Below, one piece after another: positions 16,222 through 23,798 of a DNA stretch of 45,897 nt. The position numbers were made by a program, and so were the translations under genes. The notes beneath the pieces are model-generated. The model saw nothing but the letters and a program-made list of their open reading frames with translations, was not told the DNA's origin and did no database searches. Position 1 is the stretch's first letter; each line of letters starts with the position of its first letter. Origin of the DNA: JACKII01 sp963974445 (GTDB lineage: Bacteria > Pseudomonadota > Alphaproteobacteria > Bin95); assembly GCA_963974445.1 (NCBI GenBank), contig CAXBDI010000014.1, positions 1-45,897 of the forward strand, written 5' to 3'.

Positions 16222-16781
16222 CATATGCCCGCATCCTCATCGATCGCGTGCGCCTCGTACACATCCGGATTGCCGAGGCAGAGGTGCACGAACTGGCGCA
16301 GGCTCTCCAGCAGCGCCACGATACAGCCGAAGCTAAGGGCGATTTTCGACGGCCAGATCGGGAAGCGGGTCAGGCCCCAGGATCGCTCGTCGATTTGATA
16401 GCTCTCCCAGGCGGCGATGCCGCTGCGCCAGGCGAGGAAACTGAAAAACGCAATGGCGGCGACCAGGGCAAGCGCAGTGAAGACGACCTTCATGCCGCCC
16501 TCGAACCGCCCGGTGAAGATGTCGACGGTAACGTGACCGCGCCGGCGCTGGGCGTAGGCGAGGCCCATAAACACGACCACGACCATGCCGGCCTGCGACA
16601 TCTCCAGCGCGCTGGGCACGGGCATGGCGAATATTTGGGTCCCGATGCTATCGGCTGTGCCGACAATGGCCAGCAGGCCGATGAACACTGCCGCCACAGC
16701 CAGCGAGGCCGTGCCCAGCCAACGGATCAACGCGTCGAGGGAGCGAAAGAACGCTGTCATACTCTTAAAGAACGCTGTCAT
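16221..16781 (-). CDS. dctQ: TRAP transporter small permease (DctQ)
   Basis: The 4-helix small membrane subunit that pairs with DctM. The protein has 186 residues with hydrophobic segments at about 20-43, 60-77, 97-117 and 146-165. Typical stretches are SALEMSQAGMVVVVFMGLAY and AQRRRGHVTVDIFTGRF. The N-terminus is duplicated: MTAFFKS then MTAFFRS, from a 21-bp tandem repeat, so translation may begin at 16781 or 16760. Each ATG has the same TAAGAGT before it. The stop overlaps a minicistron start. Confidence 0.92.
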   Translation of the reverse strand: MTAFFKSMTAFFRSLDALIRWLGTASLAVAAVFIGLLAIVGTADSIGTQIFAMPVPSALEMSQAGMVVVVFMGLAYAQRRRGHVTVDIFTGRFEGGMKVVFTALALVAAIAFFSFLAWRSGIAAWESYQIDERSWGLTRFPIWPSKIALSFGCIVALLESLRQFVHLCLGNPDVYEAHAIDEDAGI

Positions 16782-16787
16782 ACTCTT
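16746..16787 (-). repeat. 21-bp in-frame tandem duplication over the dctQ start
   Basis: Two perfect 21-bp copies (16746-16766 and 16767-16787). Each carries TAAGAGT, the ATG and codons for MTAFF. The unit length is seven codons, so both starts are in frame. Confidence 0.92.
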
Positions 16788-16839
16788 ACCGTCTCAGGCT
16801 TGATCCTGAGACCTCCGACCGAGCCCGGCGCTTCGGAAA

Positions 16840-16862
16840 GCCCCCGGCGCCGGGCCGGGGGC
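16840..16862 (-). promoter_or_regulatory. Strong GC hairpin between dctP and dctQ
   Basis: GCCCCCGG (16840-16847) pairs with CCGGGGGC (16855-16862) around a 7-nt loop, 11 bp after the dctP stop. No T-run follows. Hairpins at this place in binding-protein operons often protect the upstream mRNA, giving more binding protein than permease; that role is inferred here. Confidence 0.6.
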
Positions 16863-16873
16863 CGCTAACGGCC

Positions 16874-17905
16874 TTAAAGCCCCAGTTCTTTGCGGATGGT
16901 CGCGGCATAGGCCTTGGCCTCGGTCTCTTTGCCGAGCTTGGCCATTTCCGCGATCCATTCGTCGATCATGTCAGGCACGGTGTCTTCGAGCAGTTGCTGC
17001 TCCTCGAATTTGACCAGGGTCACGCCTTTGGTCATCAACTCCGCCAGGGACTCGTCTTCAATGCGGTAGGTTTCCTTCACGCCCCACTCGGTCGCGTCCT
17101 TGCCGGTCTGCACCAGCAAATCCTGCACGTTTTGCGGCAGGCTATCGAATTTGCGCTTGTTGATCGCCAGCCAGTAGGCGTTGATCCCGCCGAACTTCAC
17201 GTCGATGACGTAGGGCGCCACCTCGTACAGCTTGAAGACGACGAAAAACGGATAGGTCAGGTAGGAGCAGTCCATCGAGCCGCGCTTCAGCGCCTCGTAC
17301 ATCTCCACCGGCAGCACGTTGACCGGTGTGGCCTTCAATGCCGCGAACATTTTCGGCATGAAGTTGCCGAAGGTGCGGATTTTCAGGCCCTCCAGGTCCT
17401 TGACCGTCTTCACCGGCTTGGTGCAGATCAGCTTATAGTTCGGCAGGAACCGGTTAATCAGCGGCTTGATATTGTTCTGCTCGTACTCGGCGATTTGGTC
17501 GGGATTTTCCTTGTCCATCTTCATGGCGGCGCGCATCGCCGCCTCGCCGTCGAAGAAGGTCATCGGCAGGCTGTTGGTCATCGCCGCGAACGGCAGCGCC
17601 GACGTGAAATAGCCCTGAACGACAGAGCCCATGTCTACTGCGCCTTTGGCGACGAGGTCGAGGATTTCGTTGGACTTGCCGAGCGTGCCGCCGAAGAACA
17701 GCTTGACCTTGATCTTGCCGCCGGAGCGCTTTTCCAACTCTTCGGCGAAATAGATCGCCGGGCCGTTCATATAAACCGCTTCGGGGAAACCCGTGGCGTA
17801 ACGGAAGGTGATGTCTGGATAGTCTTCGGCGACGGCACCCGCGCTGGCACCCATCATGGCGAGTGTGGCGAGCGCAGCGAGGCCCGCCCGGAGCGATTTC
17901 ATCAT
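16874..17905 (-). CDS. dctP: TRAP transporter periplasmic substrate-binding protein (DctP)
   Basis: Periplasmic binding protein that captures the carboxylate and hands it to DctQM. The protein has 343 residues from the ATG at 17905, preceded by AGGGA; a longer open frame adds 14 residues before the signal. The signal peptide is MMKSLRAG with a hydrophobic core and cleavage near AVA/ED. Family stretches include YFAEELEKRSGGKIKVKLFF, GGTLGKSNEILDLVAKGAVDMG and the arginine region LEGLKIRTFGNFMPKMFAAL, where Arg normally pairs the ligand carboxylate. The ligand is unknown; the neighbouring Ldh2-type dehydrogenase suggests a hydroxy- or oxo-acid. A GC hairpin follows the stop. Confidence 0.93.
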   Translation of the reverse strand: MMKSLRAGLAALATLAMMGASAGAVAEDYPDITFRYATGFPEAVYMNGPAIYFAEELEKRSGGKIKVKLFFGGTLGKSNEILDLVAKGAVDMGSVVQGYFTSALPFAAMTNSLPMTFFDGEAAMRAAMKMDKENPDQIAEYEQNNIKPLINRFLPNYKLICTKPVKTVKDLEGLKIRTFGNFMPKMFAALKATPVNVLPVEMYEALKRGSMDCSYLTYPFFVVFKLYEVAPYVIDVKFGGINAYWLAINKRKFDSLPQNVQDLLVQTGKDATEWGVKETYRIEDESLAELMTKGVTLVKFEEQQLLEDTVPDMIDEWIAEMAKLGKETEAKAYAATIRKELGL

Positions 17906-18001
17906 GGCGTGTGTCCCTGACAATTCTATTGGTGCGCGTTTGCGCACAGTCAGAGACTACAAGAGCGATTCGGGGATGGCCAGGGCTTACTTCGTACGCT
18001 G

Positions 18002-18964
18002 TTATTTCGCCAGAGCGGGCTCCGTTGCGGCGTTGATATCCTCTTCGATCTCCCAGTAAGGCACCGGCTGATACTTCTCGACCAGGAAATCGACAAAGGC
18101 GCGCACTTTGGCGGACAGCAGGCGTTTGTGCGGATAGATGGCGTGGATAGCGGTTTCGTCTGGCGTCAGGTCAGCTTCCAGCGTCGGCAACACCCGCTCC
18201 AGACTGCCGGACTGAATGTCGTCGCCAACCAGCCAGATCGGCAGCAGGGCGATGCCGACGCCGCCGAGGACAGCGGCGTGCAGCGCCTCCGCATTGTTGG
18301 CGGCAAGACGCCCGGTAACCCGCACCGCCTCCTGCTTGCCCGACTCGCCGCAGCAAATATGCCATACGCCCGTGGTCGACTGCAGTTTGTAGACCAGGCA
18401 GGTGTGTTGCGTCAGGTCCGCGGCGCTCTCCGGCCGGCCTCGCCGGTCCAGATAGGCCGGGGCGGCGCAAAGTATCCGCCGGTTCGGCGCCAGGCGGCGG
18501 GCAAACAGGCTGGAGTCCGACAAGCCGCCGACGCGAACGACCACGTCCGCCCCTTCTTCGATCACGTCGACGAAGTGGTCGGTGAGGGTGAGGTCGATAT
18601 CGATCTCGGGGAACCGCTCCATGAACTCCGGCAGGTGCGGTGCGATGTGCAGCCGGCCGAACACCGTCGGGCCATTCAGGCGCAGCACGCCGCGCGGCAC
18701 CGCCTCCAGATGGGTGACGGAGCGGTTGGCGTCGTCGATATCGGCCAGGATCTGCCGGACCCGCTCGTGATAGAGCCGGCCGGCCTGGGTCAGCGACAGC
18801 TTGCGCGTCGAGCGGTTCATCAGGCGGGCGCCGAGCGAATCCTCAAGCGACCCGACCTGCCGGGACACACTGGATGCGGCCAGGCCGAAGCGCCGGCCCG
18901 CTGCGGAAAACGAGCCGGAGTCAACCACCTCGGCAAACAGTTTCATGCTATGCAATGTGTCCAT
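18002..18964 (-). CDS. LysR-family transcriptional regulator
   Basis: The protein has 320 residues. The N-terminal winged helix-turn-helix is clear (MKLFAEVVDSGSFSAAGRRF then SSVSRQVGSLEDSLGARLM), followed by the LysR substrate-binding domain (residues about 90-295), of the type often found in CrgA-like regulators. It lies 96 bp upstream of dctP in the same direction. It is thus well placed to control the TRAP/dehydrogenase genes, perhaps from the same transcript, with the imported acid as co-inducer. That link is inference. Confidence 0.92.
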   Translation of the reverse strand: MDTLHSMKLFAEVVDSGSFSAAGRRFGLAASSVSRQVGSLEDSLGARLMNRSTRKLSLTQAGRLYHERVRQILADIDDANRSVTHLEAVPRGVLRLNGPTVFGRLHIAPHLPEFMERFPEIDIDLTLTDHFVDVIEEGADVVVRVGGLSDSSLFARRLAPNRRILCAAPAYLDRRGRPESAADLTQHTCLVYKLQSTTGVWHICCGESGKQEAVRVTGRLAANNAEALHAAVLGGVGIALLPIWLVGDDIQSGSLERVLPTLEADLTPDETAIHAIYPHKRLLSAKVRAFVDFLVEKYQPVPYWEIEEDINAATEPALAK

Positions 18965-19044
18965 AATCGACCCTCTGTCTTTGCATGTTTCGCAAAGATC
19001 ATATGGCCGTTTATTCGATTAGGACAAGAGGTGTTTGACGTGTG

Positions 19045-19467
19045 TCAAGCGTCGTCGCGAATCGGGCCGGGGACCGGCATGATGTCGATGCCCTCCTCGA
19101 TTAGCTCCTTGGCCTCGGCCAAGTCAGCCTCGCCGTAGATGTTGCGGTGTTCGGTTTCGCCATAGTGGATACGCCGCGCCTCCTCCGGGAAGGCGGCTCC
19201 GACATGATCGCAATTTTCCTCGACGTGGCGGCGAACCTCGCGCAGCAGATGCAATTGATGCGCCATGGCCATCACCCGCTTCTGCCCGTCGTCGCGCGCC
19301 TCCGACTTGCCGACGGCGGGCGCCATCAGCGCTTTCTGTACCGAGGCAGAGCCGCATTGCGGGCACAGCACCTCCGCCGACGCCAATTGCGTATCGCAGG
19401 CCGCACTGTCGCGGAACCATGCTTCAAACGAGTGGTCGTGGTCGCAGCGAAGGTCGTACTTGATCAT
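19045..19467 (-). CDS. DUF1178 family protein
   Basis: The protein has 140 residues from MIKYDLRCDHDHSFEAWF, the hallmark DUF1178 N-terminus, with the CPQCGS zinc-ribbon-like pair that follows. The ATG at 19467 is chosen because this motif starts at residue 1; the open frame extends upstream without homology. The central RRHVEENCDHVGAAFPEEAR and the C-terminal YGEADLAEAKELIEEGIDI are conserved. Function is unknown. In alphaproteobacteria it commonly lies beside the nitrilase/glutaredoxin/ComF genes, as here. Confidence 0.88.
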   Translation of the reverse strand: MIKYDLRCDHDHSFEAWFRDSAACDTQLASAEVLCPQCGSASVQKALMAPAVGKSEARDDGQKRVMAMAHQLHLLREVRRHVEENCDHVGAAFPEEARRIHYGETEHRNIYGEADLAEAKELIEEGIDIMPVPGPIRDDA

Positions 19468-19566
19468 ACCTTGTGTCTCACGATTGCGTGGCCGCGCTGT
19501 TGCGCCGTCAACCTGCGTTTGTTGAGCATATAGACTGGCCGCCGCCATTGCCAATGCGGCGCGGTG

Positions 19567-19878
19567 CTATTCGCATTCGGTGACAAGCGTTTCGCGCTGG
19601 CTGTCATAGGTGATCTGACAGACGACCTGTCGCTCGTCGCGCACCAATCGGTAAGTCGAGACATGCAGTACCCGCTGAAGATCGTCATAAGGCGGGGCTC
19701 CGGGCAGTGTCCGGTGCTCGACTGTTTTCTCCGCAACCGCGAAGCCTTGAGACAGGTAGTCTGCCAGCGGGGAAGCAGATGAGGCGGACGCTATCGGCGC
19801 GCCCCCAAGTGCGGCGGTGGCTGCCGCGATACCGAGTAGAAGCGCCAGTTGCCGCGTTGGGCTATTCCGCCGCTTCAC
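19567..19878 (-). CDS. Small predicted exported protein, hypothetical
   Basis: About 103 residues. A basic start (VKRRNS) and a hydrophobic stretch ending in ASA/SSA suggest a signal peptide. The mature part has two cysteines (VVCQITY and ECE at the end) that could form a disulfide. The GTG at 19878 overlaps the end of the upstream nitrilase gene by 17 bp with GGAG nearby; an ATG at 19902 is the alternative. No family was recognised. It sits between the nitrilase and DUF1178 genes in one likely operon. Confidence 0.6.
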   Translation of the reverse strand: MKRRNSPTRQLALLLGIAAATAALGGAPIASASSASPLADYLSQGFAVAEKTVEHRTLPGAPPYDDLQRVLHVSTYRLVRDERQVVCQITYDSQRETLVTECE

Positions 19879-20710
19879 GATGTAGCGGCTCCGGCCGGGC
19901 ATAGGGACGGTCGTTGAACAGGGAGGGTACCATCTGCCGCGCCTCTTTCACTTTGGCGACGTCGATTTCGGCGGTGATCACGCTTGGTTCGTCGCCGCCT
20001 TCCGCCAAAACCTCGCCCCAGGGGTCAATGATGATGGAATGTCCGTAGCTTTTACGCTTCGGAAAATGCTGACCGCATTGCGCCGCGGCGAAGACGAAAC
20101 AGCCGGTCTCAATCGCCCGCGAGCGCAGAAGCACATGCCAATGTGCCCGCCCGGTCGGCACGGTGAAGGCGCTGGGGACGGTCAGGAAGTCGGCGCCGGC
20201 ATGGGCCAGATCGCGGTAGAGGTAGGGAAAGCGCATGTCGTAACAAATGGTCATCCCCAGCCTGCCCCAGGGCAGGCCGGCGGAAACCGCCTTGTCGCCC
20301 GGCTGATAGGTGGAGCTTTCGCGGTAACTCTCGCCATTCTCCAGGTCGACGTCGAACATGTGGATCTTATCGTAGGTCGTCACCAATCGCCCGTCTGGGG
20401 CGAATAGCATGGAGCGGTTGGCCAGCTTCTCCTCGTCCAGTTTTACCACCATGGAGCCGGCCAGCAACCAGGCGCCGGTCTCTTTCGCCAGCGCTTGAAA
20501 GGCTTTGATGCCGTCGTGCGCCTGCATCGTCTGGGCGTTCTCCAGCACCGATTTGCGCGGCCCCAACATCGACACCACCTCTGGCGTCGTGATGAAATCC
20601 GCTCCGGCAGCCCGCGCCTCGCGGATCAGCGGTGCGACGGCATCCATGGTCGCGGCAGGGTCAGGCAGCGACGTGATCTGCACACAGGCTGCGGTGAAGG
20701 TTTCGGCCAT
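19862..20710 (-). CDS. Carbon-nitrogen hydrolase (nitrilase superfamily, Nit-like amidase)
   Basis: The protein has 282 residues. The catalytic triad is visible as Glu44 (TTPE), Lys115 (YDKIHMFD) and Cys156 (ICYDMRFP). The FPYLYRDLAHAGADFLTVPS and RSRAIETGCFVFAAAQCG segments are typical of the Nit1/Nit2 branch. Enzymes of that branch hydrolyse deaminated glutathione or omega-amides, a repair role that would suit the adjacent glutaredoxin. Substrate assignment is by family only. Downstream genes follow closely on the same strand. Confidence 0.9.
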   Translation of the reverse strand: MAETFTAACVQITSLPDPAATMDAVAPLIREARAAGADFITTPEVVSMLGPRKSVLENAQTMQAHDGIKAFQALAKETGAWLLAGSMVVKLDEEKLANRSMLFAPDGRLVTTYDKIHMFDVDLENGESYRESSTYQPGDKAVSAGLPWGRLGMTICYDMRFPYLYRDLAHAGADFLTVPSAFTVPTGRAHWHVLLRSRAIETGCFVFAAAQCGQHFPKRKSYGHSIIIDPWGEVLAEGGDEPSVITAEIDVAKVKEARQMVPSLFNDRPYARPEPLHREAAE

Positions 20711-20768
20711 GCGCTGGCGCTCCTCAACGGTATCAGGGACTGGGCAGGGTCCCCGCGGCTACGGAATG

Positions 20769-21032
20769 CTATGCGGCTTCCCGCAACAGCTTATCCAGCT
20801 TGCCCTTCGACTCAAGGGCATAAAGCTCGTCGCAGCCGCCGATGCCGTCGCCGTTGATGAAGATTTGCGGCACGCTGTTGCGGCCATCGGCACGCTCGCG
20901 CATCGCCGCCCGCACGGCGGGACTGCCGTCCACGTCGATTTCCTCGAACGCGACGCCTTTTTTCTTGAGCAATTGCTTGGCCCGGTAGGAGAACGGGCAC
21001 CACATGCTGGAATACACTTCGACTTTGGCCAT
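20769..21032 (-). CDS. Glutaredoxin (GrxC-like) with CPFS active site
   Basis: The protein has 87 residues from ATG at 21032 (MAKVEVYSSM). The thioredoxin-fold glutaredoxin core is complete, with the glutathione-binding SVPQIFING and GGCDELYALE. The active site is Cys12-Pro-Phe-Ser15 where GrxC proteins have CPYC, so the second, resolving Cys is missing. It should act by the monothiol mechanism or bind an iron-sulfur cluster. AGGAG lies 12 nt upstream of this ATG; a TTG three codons earlier is an alternative start. It sits between comF and the nitrilase gene. Confidence 0.88.
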   Translation of the reverse strand: MAKVEVYSSMWCPFSYRAKQLLKKKGVAFEEIDVDGSPAVRAAMRERADGRNSVPQIFINGDGIGGCDELYALESKGKLDKLLREAA

Positions 21033-21091
21033 GATGTGCAAAAGCTCCTGATGTTTGTCTCCCTATAATCAAGGGAGAGTTTAGCCGTTCG

Positions 21092-21838
21092 TCAAGGGAG
21101 CCTGGAATCCGGCGCGACGCGCGCCAGGCACAGGGCATCGACTCGGGCGGCGCCGGCGACGATCAAAGCCTGGGCACAGGCGTCGAGCGTGGCGCCGGTG
21201 GTCATCACGTCGTCAATCACCACAACATGCTTGCCAACGATCTTGCTATCGTGCCGGGCCGGCGTCTGAAAGGCGTCGCGCACGTTCGCCTGCCGCCGCG
21301 TGCGGGAGAGGCCGCCTTGCGTCGGCGTCTTGCGGGTGCGCACCAGTCCATCGGGCAGGGTGGGAACGCCGGAAATGCGGGCGAGAGCGCGGGCCAGTTC
21401 CGCCGACTGGTTGTAGCGGCGTTGAAACAGGCGCGCCCAATGCAGCGGCACCGGCACCAGCCAGTCGGCTTCCGCCAGTTGAGCCGCGCCGGCCCGCGCC
21501 ATCCAGCGGGCCATCACCGGCACGCCGGAGAGGGCGTCCGCATGCTTCAACCGCAGCACCAACTCCCTGCTGCCGTCGTCGTAGAGCAGCGCCGCGCGCG
21601 CCTGGCGGAAGGCCGGCGGGTCGATTTGGCATGGTCCGCAAAACTGTTGTGCGGCGTCTTCGAGGGGGACGCCACAGCACTGGCACAGCGGCTCGGCCAG
21701 GAATTGCACCATCGGCCAACAGTCGGGGCAGAGACCCCCCGGCGGCGACATCGGCTCCTGACACGACAGGCAGCGCGGCGGCAAAACCACGTCGAGCGCC
21801 CGGGCGAATGGCGCGGTGAGATTGTCCGCCAGGCTCAC
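21092..21838 (-). CDS. comF: ComF family amidophosphoribosyltransferase-like protein
   Basis: The protein has 248 residues. The N-terminus has a zinc-finger-like set of CxxC pairs (CLSC, CPDC, CQCCG, CGPC) between residues 23 and 70. The C-terminal phosphoribosyltransferase domain carries the PRPP loop VVVIDDVMTTGATL. Stretches such as VPVPLHWARLFQRRYNQS are typical. ComF proteins are linked to DNA uptake and replication-related processes. Other competence genes are absent from the window. It leads the grx/nitrilase/DUF1178 run. Confidence 0.92.
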   Translation of the reverse strand: MSLADNLTAPFARALDVVLPPRCLSCQEPMSPPGGLCPDCWPMVQFLAEPLCQCCGVPLEDAAQQFCGPCQIDPPAFRQARAALLYDDGSRELVLRLKHADALSGVPVMARWMARAGAAQLAEADWLVPVPLHWARLFQRRYNQSAELARALARISGVPTLPDGLVRTRKTPTQGGLSRTRRQANVRDAFQTPARHDSKIVGKHVVVIDDVMTTGATLDACAQALIVAGAARVDALCLARVAPDSRLP

Positions 21839-21939
21839 CGGATGGCCGCCGGGACGCGGGCGGCAGCGAGGTTATTGTCGCTAGTGATGCGAGCGAAACA
21901 AAAGGGTCTCTGCCCAGGGCGGCGCTGCCACGCCACCGC

Positions 21940-22035
21940 CGTCATTGCGAGCCGCAGGTGACGAAGCAACCCAGATAAACGCTTGTGCCGGCTGCGGTAT
22001 TTCCTAGGTTGCTTCGCCTTCGGCTCGCAATGACG
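21940..22035. repeat. Dispersed palindromic repeat of the CGTCATTGCGAG type
   Basis: CGTCATTGCGAGCCG (21940-21954) is matched exactly by CGGCTCGCAATGACG (22021-22035). A second inner pair, GAAGCAACC / GGTTGCTTC, continues the stem. Palindromes with this consensus are scattered in intergenic regions of many proteobacterial genomes. It lies between comF and the rhodanese gene. A 93-codon open frame across it is the usual false gene made by such repeats. Confidence 0.85.
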
Positions 22036-22115
22036 CCGGGAGATATGGCGAGGATCGCACAATGAATCACTACCATCCGAACGGGTCGAACCACGGCGCA
22101 GGCTAGCCGAGGTCA

Positions 22116-23717
22116 TCAGGGCGACCAGAACGACACCGTATCGTCGCGTTTGATCTGGTCGACCAACGCGATTTCCCAGGTCAGGTACTCATTCATGAAA
22201 TCCTCGACCGTACCCTTGCGCTCATAGGGTTTCAGCCAGACATCCGTGGGCTCGGAGGCCATGTGGCTCTCACCTTCTTCCAGTGTATGGCCTGAATCGG
22301 CCCAGGCTTGCGTGCCGCCAGCCAACGCATGCACCGGCGCGCCAAGGGCTTCCGCCAGCTCTGGCGCTGCCACCGCCGCGGCGAGGCCGTCTTCGCTGGT
22401 CACGACGTAGCGCTCCGCCTTCGGCAGGTTCACCTTGTCACTGTCCAATCGCGAGCGGATCAGGAAATGCGCGCCGGGAATGTGGCCCCGGCGGTAGTCG
22501 CGGGAAAATCCCAGGTCGATCACCACAGCCTCGCCCTTGTCCAGCGCGGTCTTCAGAGCGCCGGCATCCACGGTCGGCGCCTTTTCCGGCGCGCCCAGCA
22601 CCGGCTTGGCGATCGCGCCTGTCTCCAGCCCGGAGGCCGGCAGGCCGCCATCCAGCACGTAGACCTCCCAATTCATCTGCTTCAGCCAATGCGCCGTCAT
22701 GGCCGAGCGCACGCCGCTATCGCAGATGGTGACGACCCGCGCGCCGCGCACCCCGGCATAGCGGTCGGTCGCCTGCACCAACTGGCCGCCCGGTGCGTGC
22801 TTTGAGCCGGGCAGGTGGCCGACAGCGAACTCCTCCGCCGTGCGCACGTCCACCAGGTACAGGCTGCGGCTCTTGTCCTGCTGCCAGGCGCGCACCTGGT
22901 CCATGCTAGTATGCGGCACCTGAAAGCGCTGCTCGACATCGTCTGCCCGCTGTTTCGCGACCAAAACCGCCGGCGCGGAGGGGTCCGGGTGCAGCGCGGT
23001 ATTGCCATGCTGCAACTGAAAGCCGGAGAGATGCCAGCCCATGGTGCCGTTCTGCAAGGCCACCACCTTGTTCGGCAGGCCGGCGTTGATCAGCGACTGC
23101 GCGCCGATGATCGAGCGGGTGCGTCCGGCGCAGTTAACGACGACGGTGGTCGAAGGGTCCGGTGCGATCTCATGCACGCGGTAGACCAGTTCGCCGCCGG
23201 GGCAACAGGTGGCGCCCGGAATGTTCATGGTGTTGTATTCGTCCATCGGCCGGCTATCGAGAATCACCATGTTCTCGCCGCCATCCATCATCGCCTTCAG
23301 TTGTTCCGCCGTGACCGAAGGCGTGCCGAAATGATGTTCGACATACTCGCCGAACGCCTTCGACGGCACGTTGAAGCCGGCATAGGTCTCGTACCCAGCC
23401 TTGGCCCAGCCGGCGACGCCGCCGTCCAGCACGCTGACGTTGGCATAGCCGTAGTCGGCCAGCTTCGCCGCCGCTCGTTCCGCCAGTCCCGCGCCGTCGC
23501 CGGCATCGCAGACCACAACCTGAGCGCCTTTTCGCGGCGCCAGGTCAGCCATCAGCAGTTCCAGGCGCGAGAGCGGTACAGAAATTGCGTAGAGCAGGTG
23601 GTCGTCGGCAAACGCCTGCTCCTCCCGCACATCGACAATCGCCAGTTCGGTACCGTCGTTGGCGAGGGCTTTCAGGATCAGATCGTGCAGGGCTTTGGGG
23701 TCGATGGATTGGGCCAT
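22116..23717 (-). CDS. Four-domain rhodanese-like sulfurtransferase
   Basis: The protein has 533 residues built from four tandem rhodanese modules (about 5-110, 134-235, 271-365 and 383-480). Domain 1 has Cys70 in VVVCDAGDG, domain 2 Cys196 in the full loop CAGRTRS, and domain 3 Cys332 in CDSGVRS. In domain 4 the cysteine position is Thr/Ser (VVTSEDG), so it should be catalytically dead. The C-terminal 50 residues form an extra tail. Rhodaneses move sulfane sulfur among thiols, cyanide and protein cysteines; a sulfur-carrier or regulatory role is likely. It starts 81 bp from the divergent methyltransferase gene. Confidence 0.9.
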   Translation of the reverse strand: MAQSIDPKALHDLILKALANDGTELAIVDVREEQAFADDHLLYAISVPLSRLELLMADLAPRKGAQVVVCDAGDGAGLAERAAAKLADYGYANVSVLDGGVAGWAKAGYETYAGFNVPSKAFGEYVEHHFGTPSVTAEQLKAMMDGGENMVILDSRPMDEYNTMNIPGATCCPGGELVYRVHEIAPDPSTTVVVNCAGRTRSIIGAQSLINAGLPNKVVALQNGTMGWHLSGFQLQHGNTALHPDPSAPAVLVAKQRADDVEQRFQVPHTSMDQVRAWQQDKSRSLYLVDVRTAEEFAVGHLPGSKHAPGGQLVQATDRYAGVRGARVVTICDSGVRSAMTAHWLKQMNWEVYVLDGGLPASGLETGAIAKPVLGAPEKAPTVDAGALKTALDKGEAVVIDLGFSRDYRRGHIPGAHFLIRSRLDSDKVNLPKAERYVVTSEDGLAAAVAAPELAEALGAPVHALAGGTQAWADSGHTLEEGESHMASEPTDVWLKPYERKGTVEDFMNEYLTWEIALVDQIKRDDTVSFWSP

Positions 23718-23798
23718 AAGCAGCGGTTCTCCAGCAGAGGCGGCGATGCGTTAACCTGCACTCTAAGCCTTGGGCCCCATCGATGCTAGGTTGTCCGC

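Larger units (their letters stand above)
16138..16223 (-). repeat. 35-bp tandem repeat (about 2.5 copies) at the dctQ-dctM junction
   Basis: Two full units (16138-16172 and 16173-16207, one mismatch) and a 16-bp third part (16208-16223). Read on the minus strand, every unit contains an AGGTGAGG ribosome-binding stretch, a stop and a start as TGATG, and the codons for MEPIT. The duplication thus copies the whole coupling module between dctQ and dctM. Confidence 0.95.

Noticed and set aside
16138..16223. CRISPR-like array
   Set aside because: The 35-bp units are directly abutting with no spacers, so it is a tandem duplication.
21835..22116. 93-codon minus-strand open frame between comF and the rhodanese gene
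   Set aside because: It runs through the CGTCATTGCGAG-type palindrome; such frames are common false genes created by this repeat.
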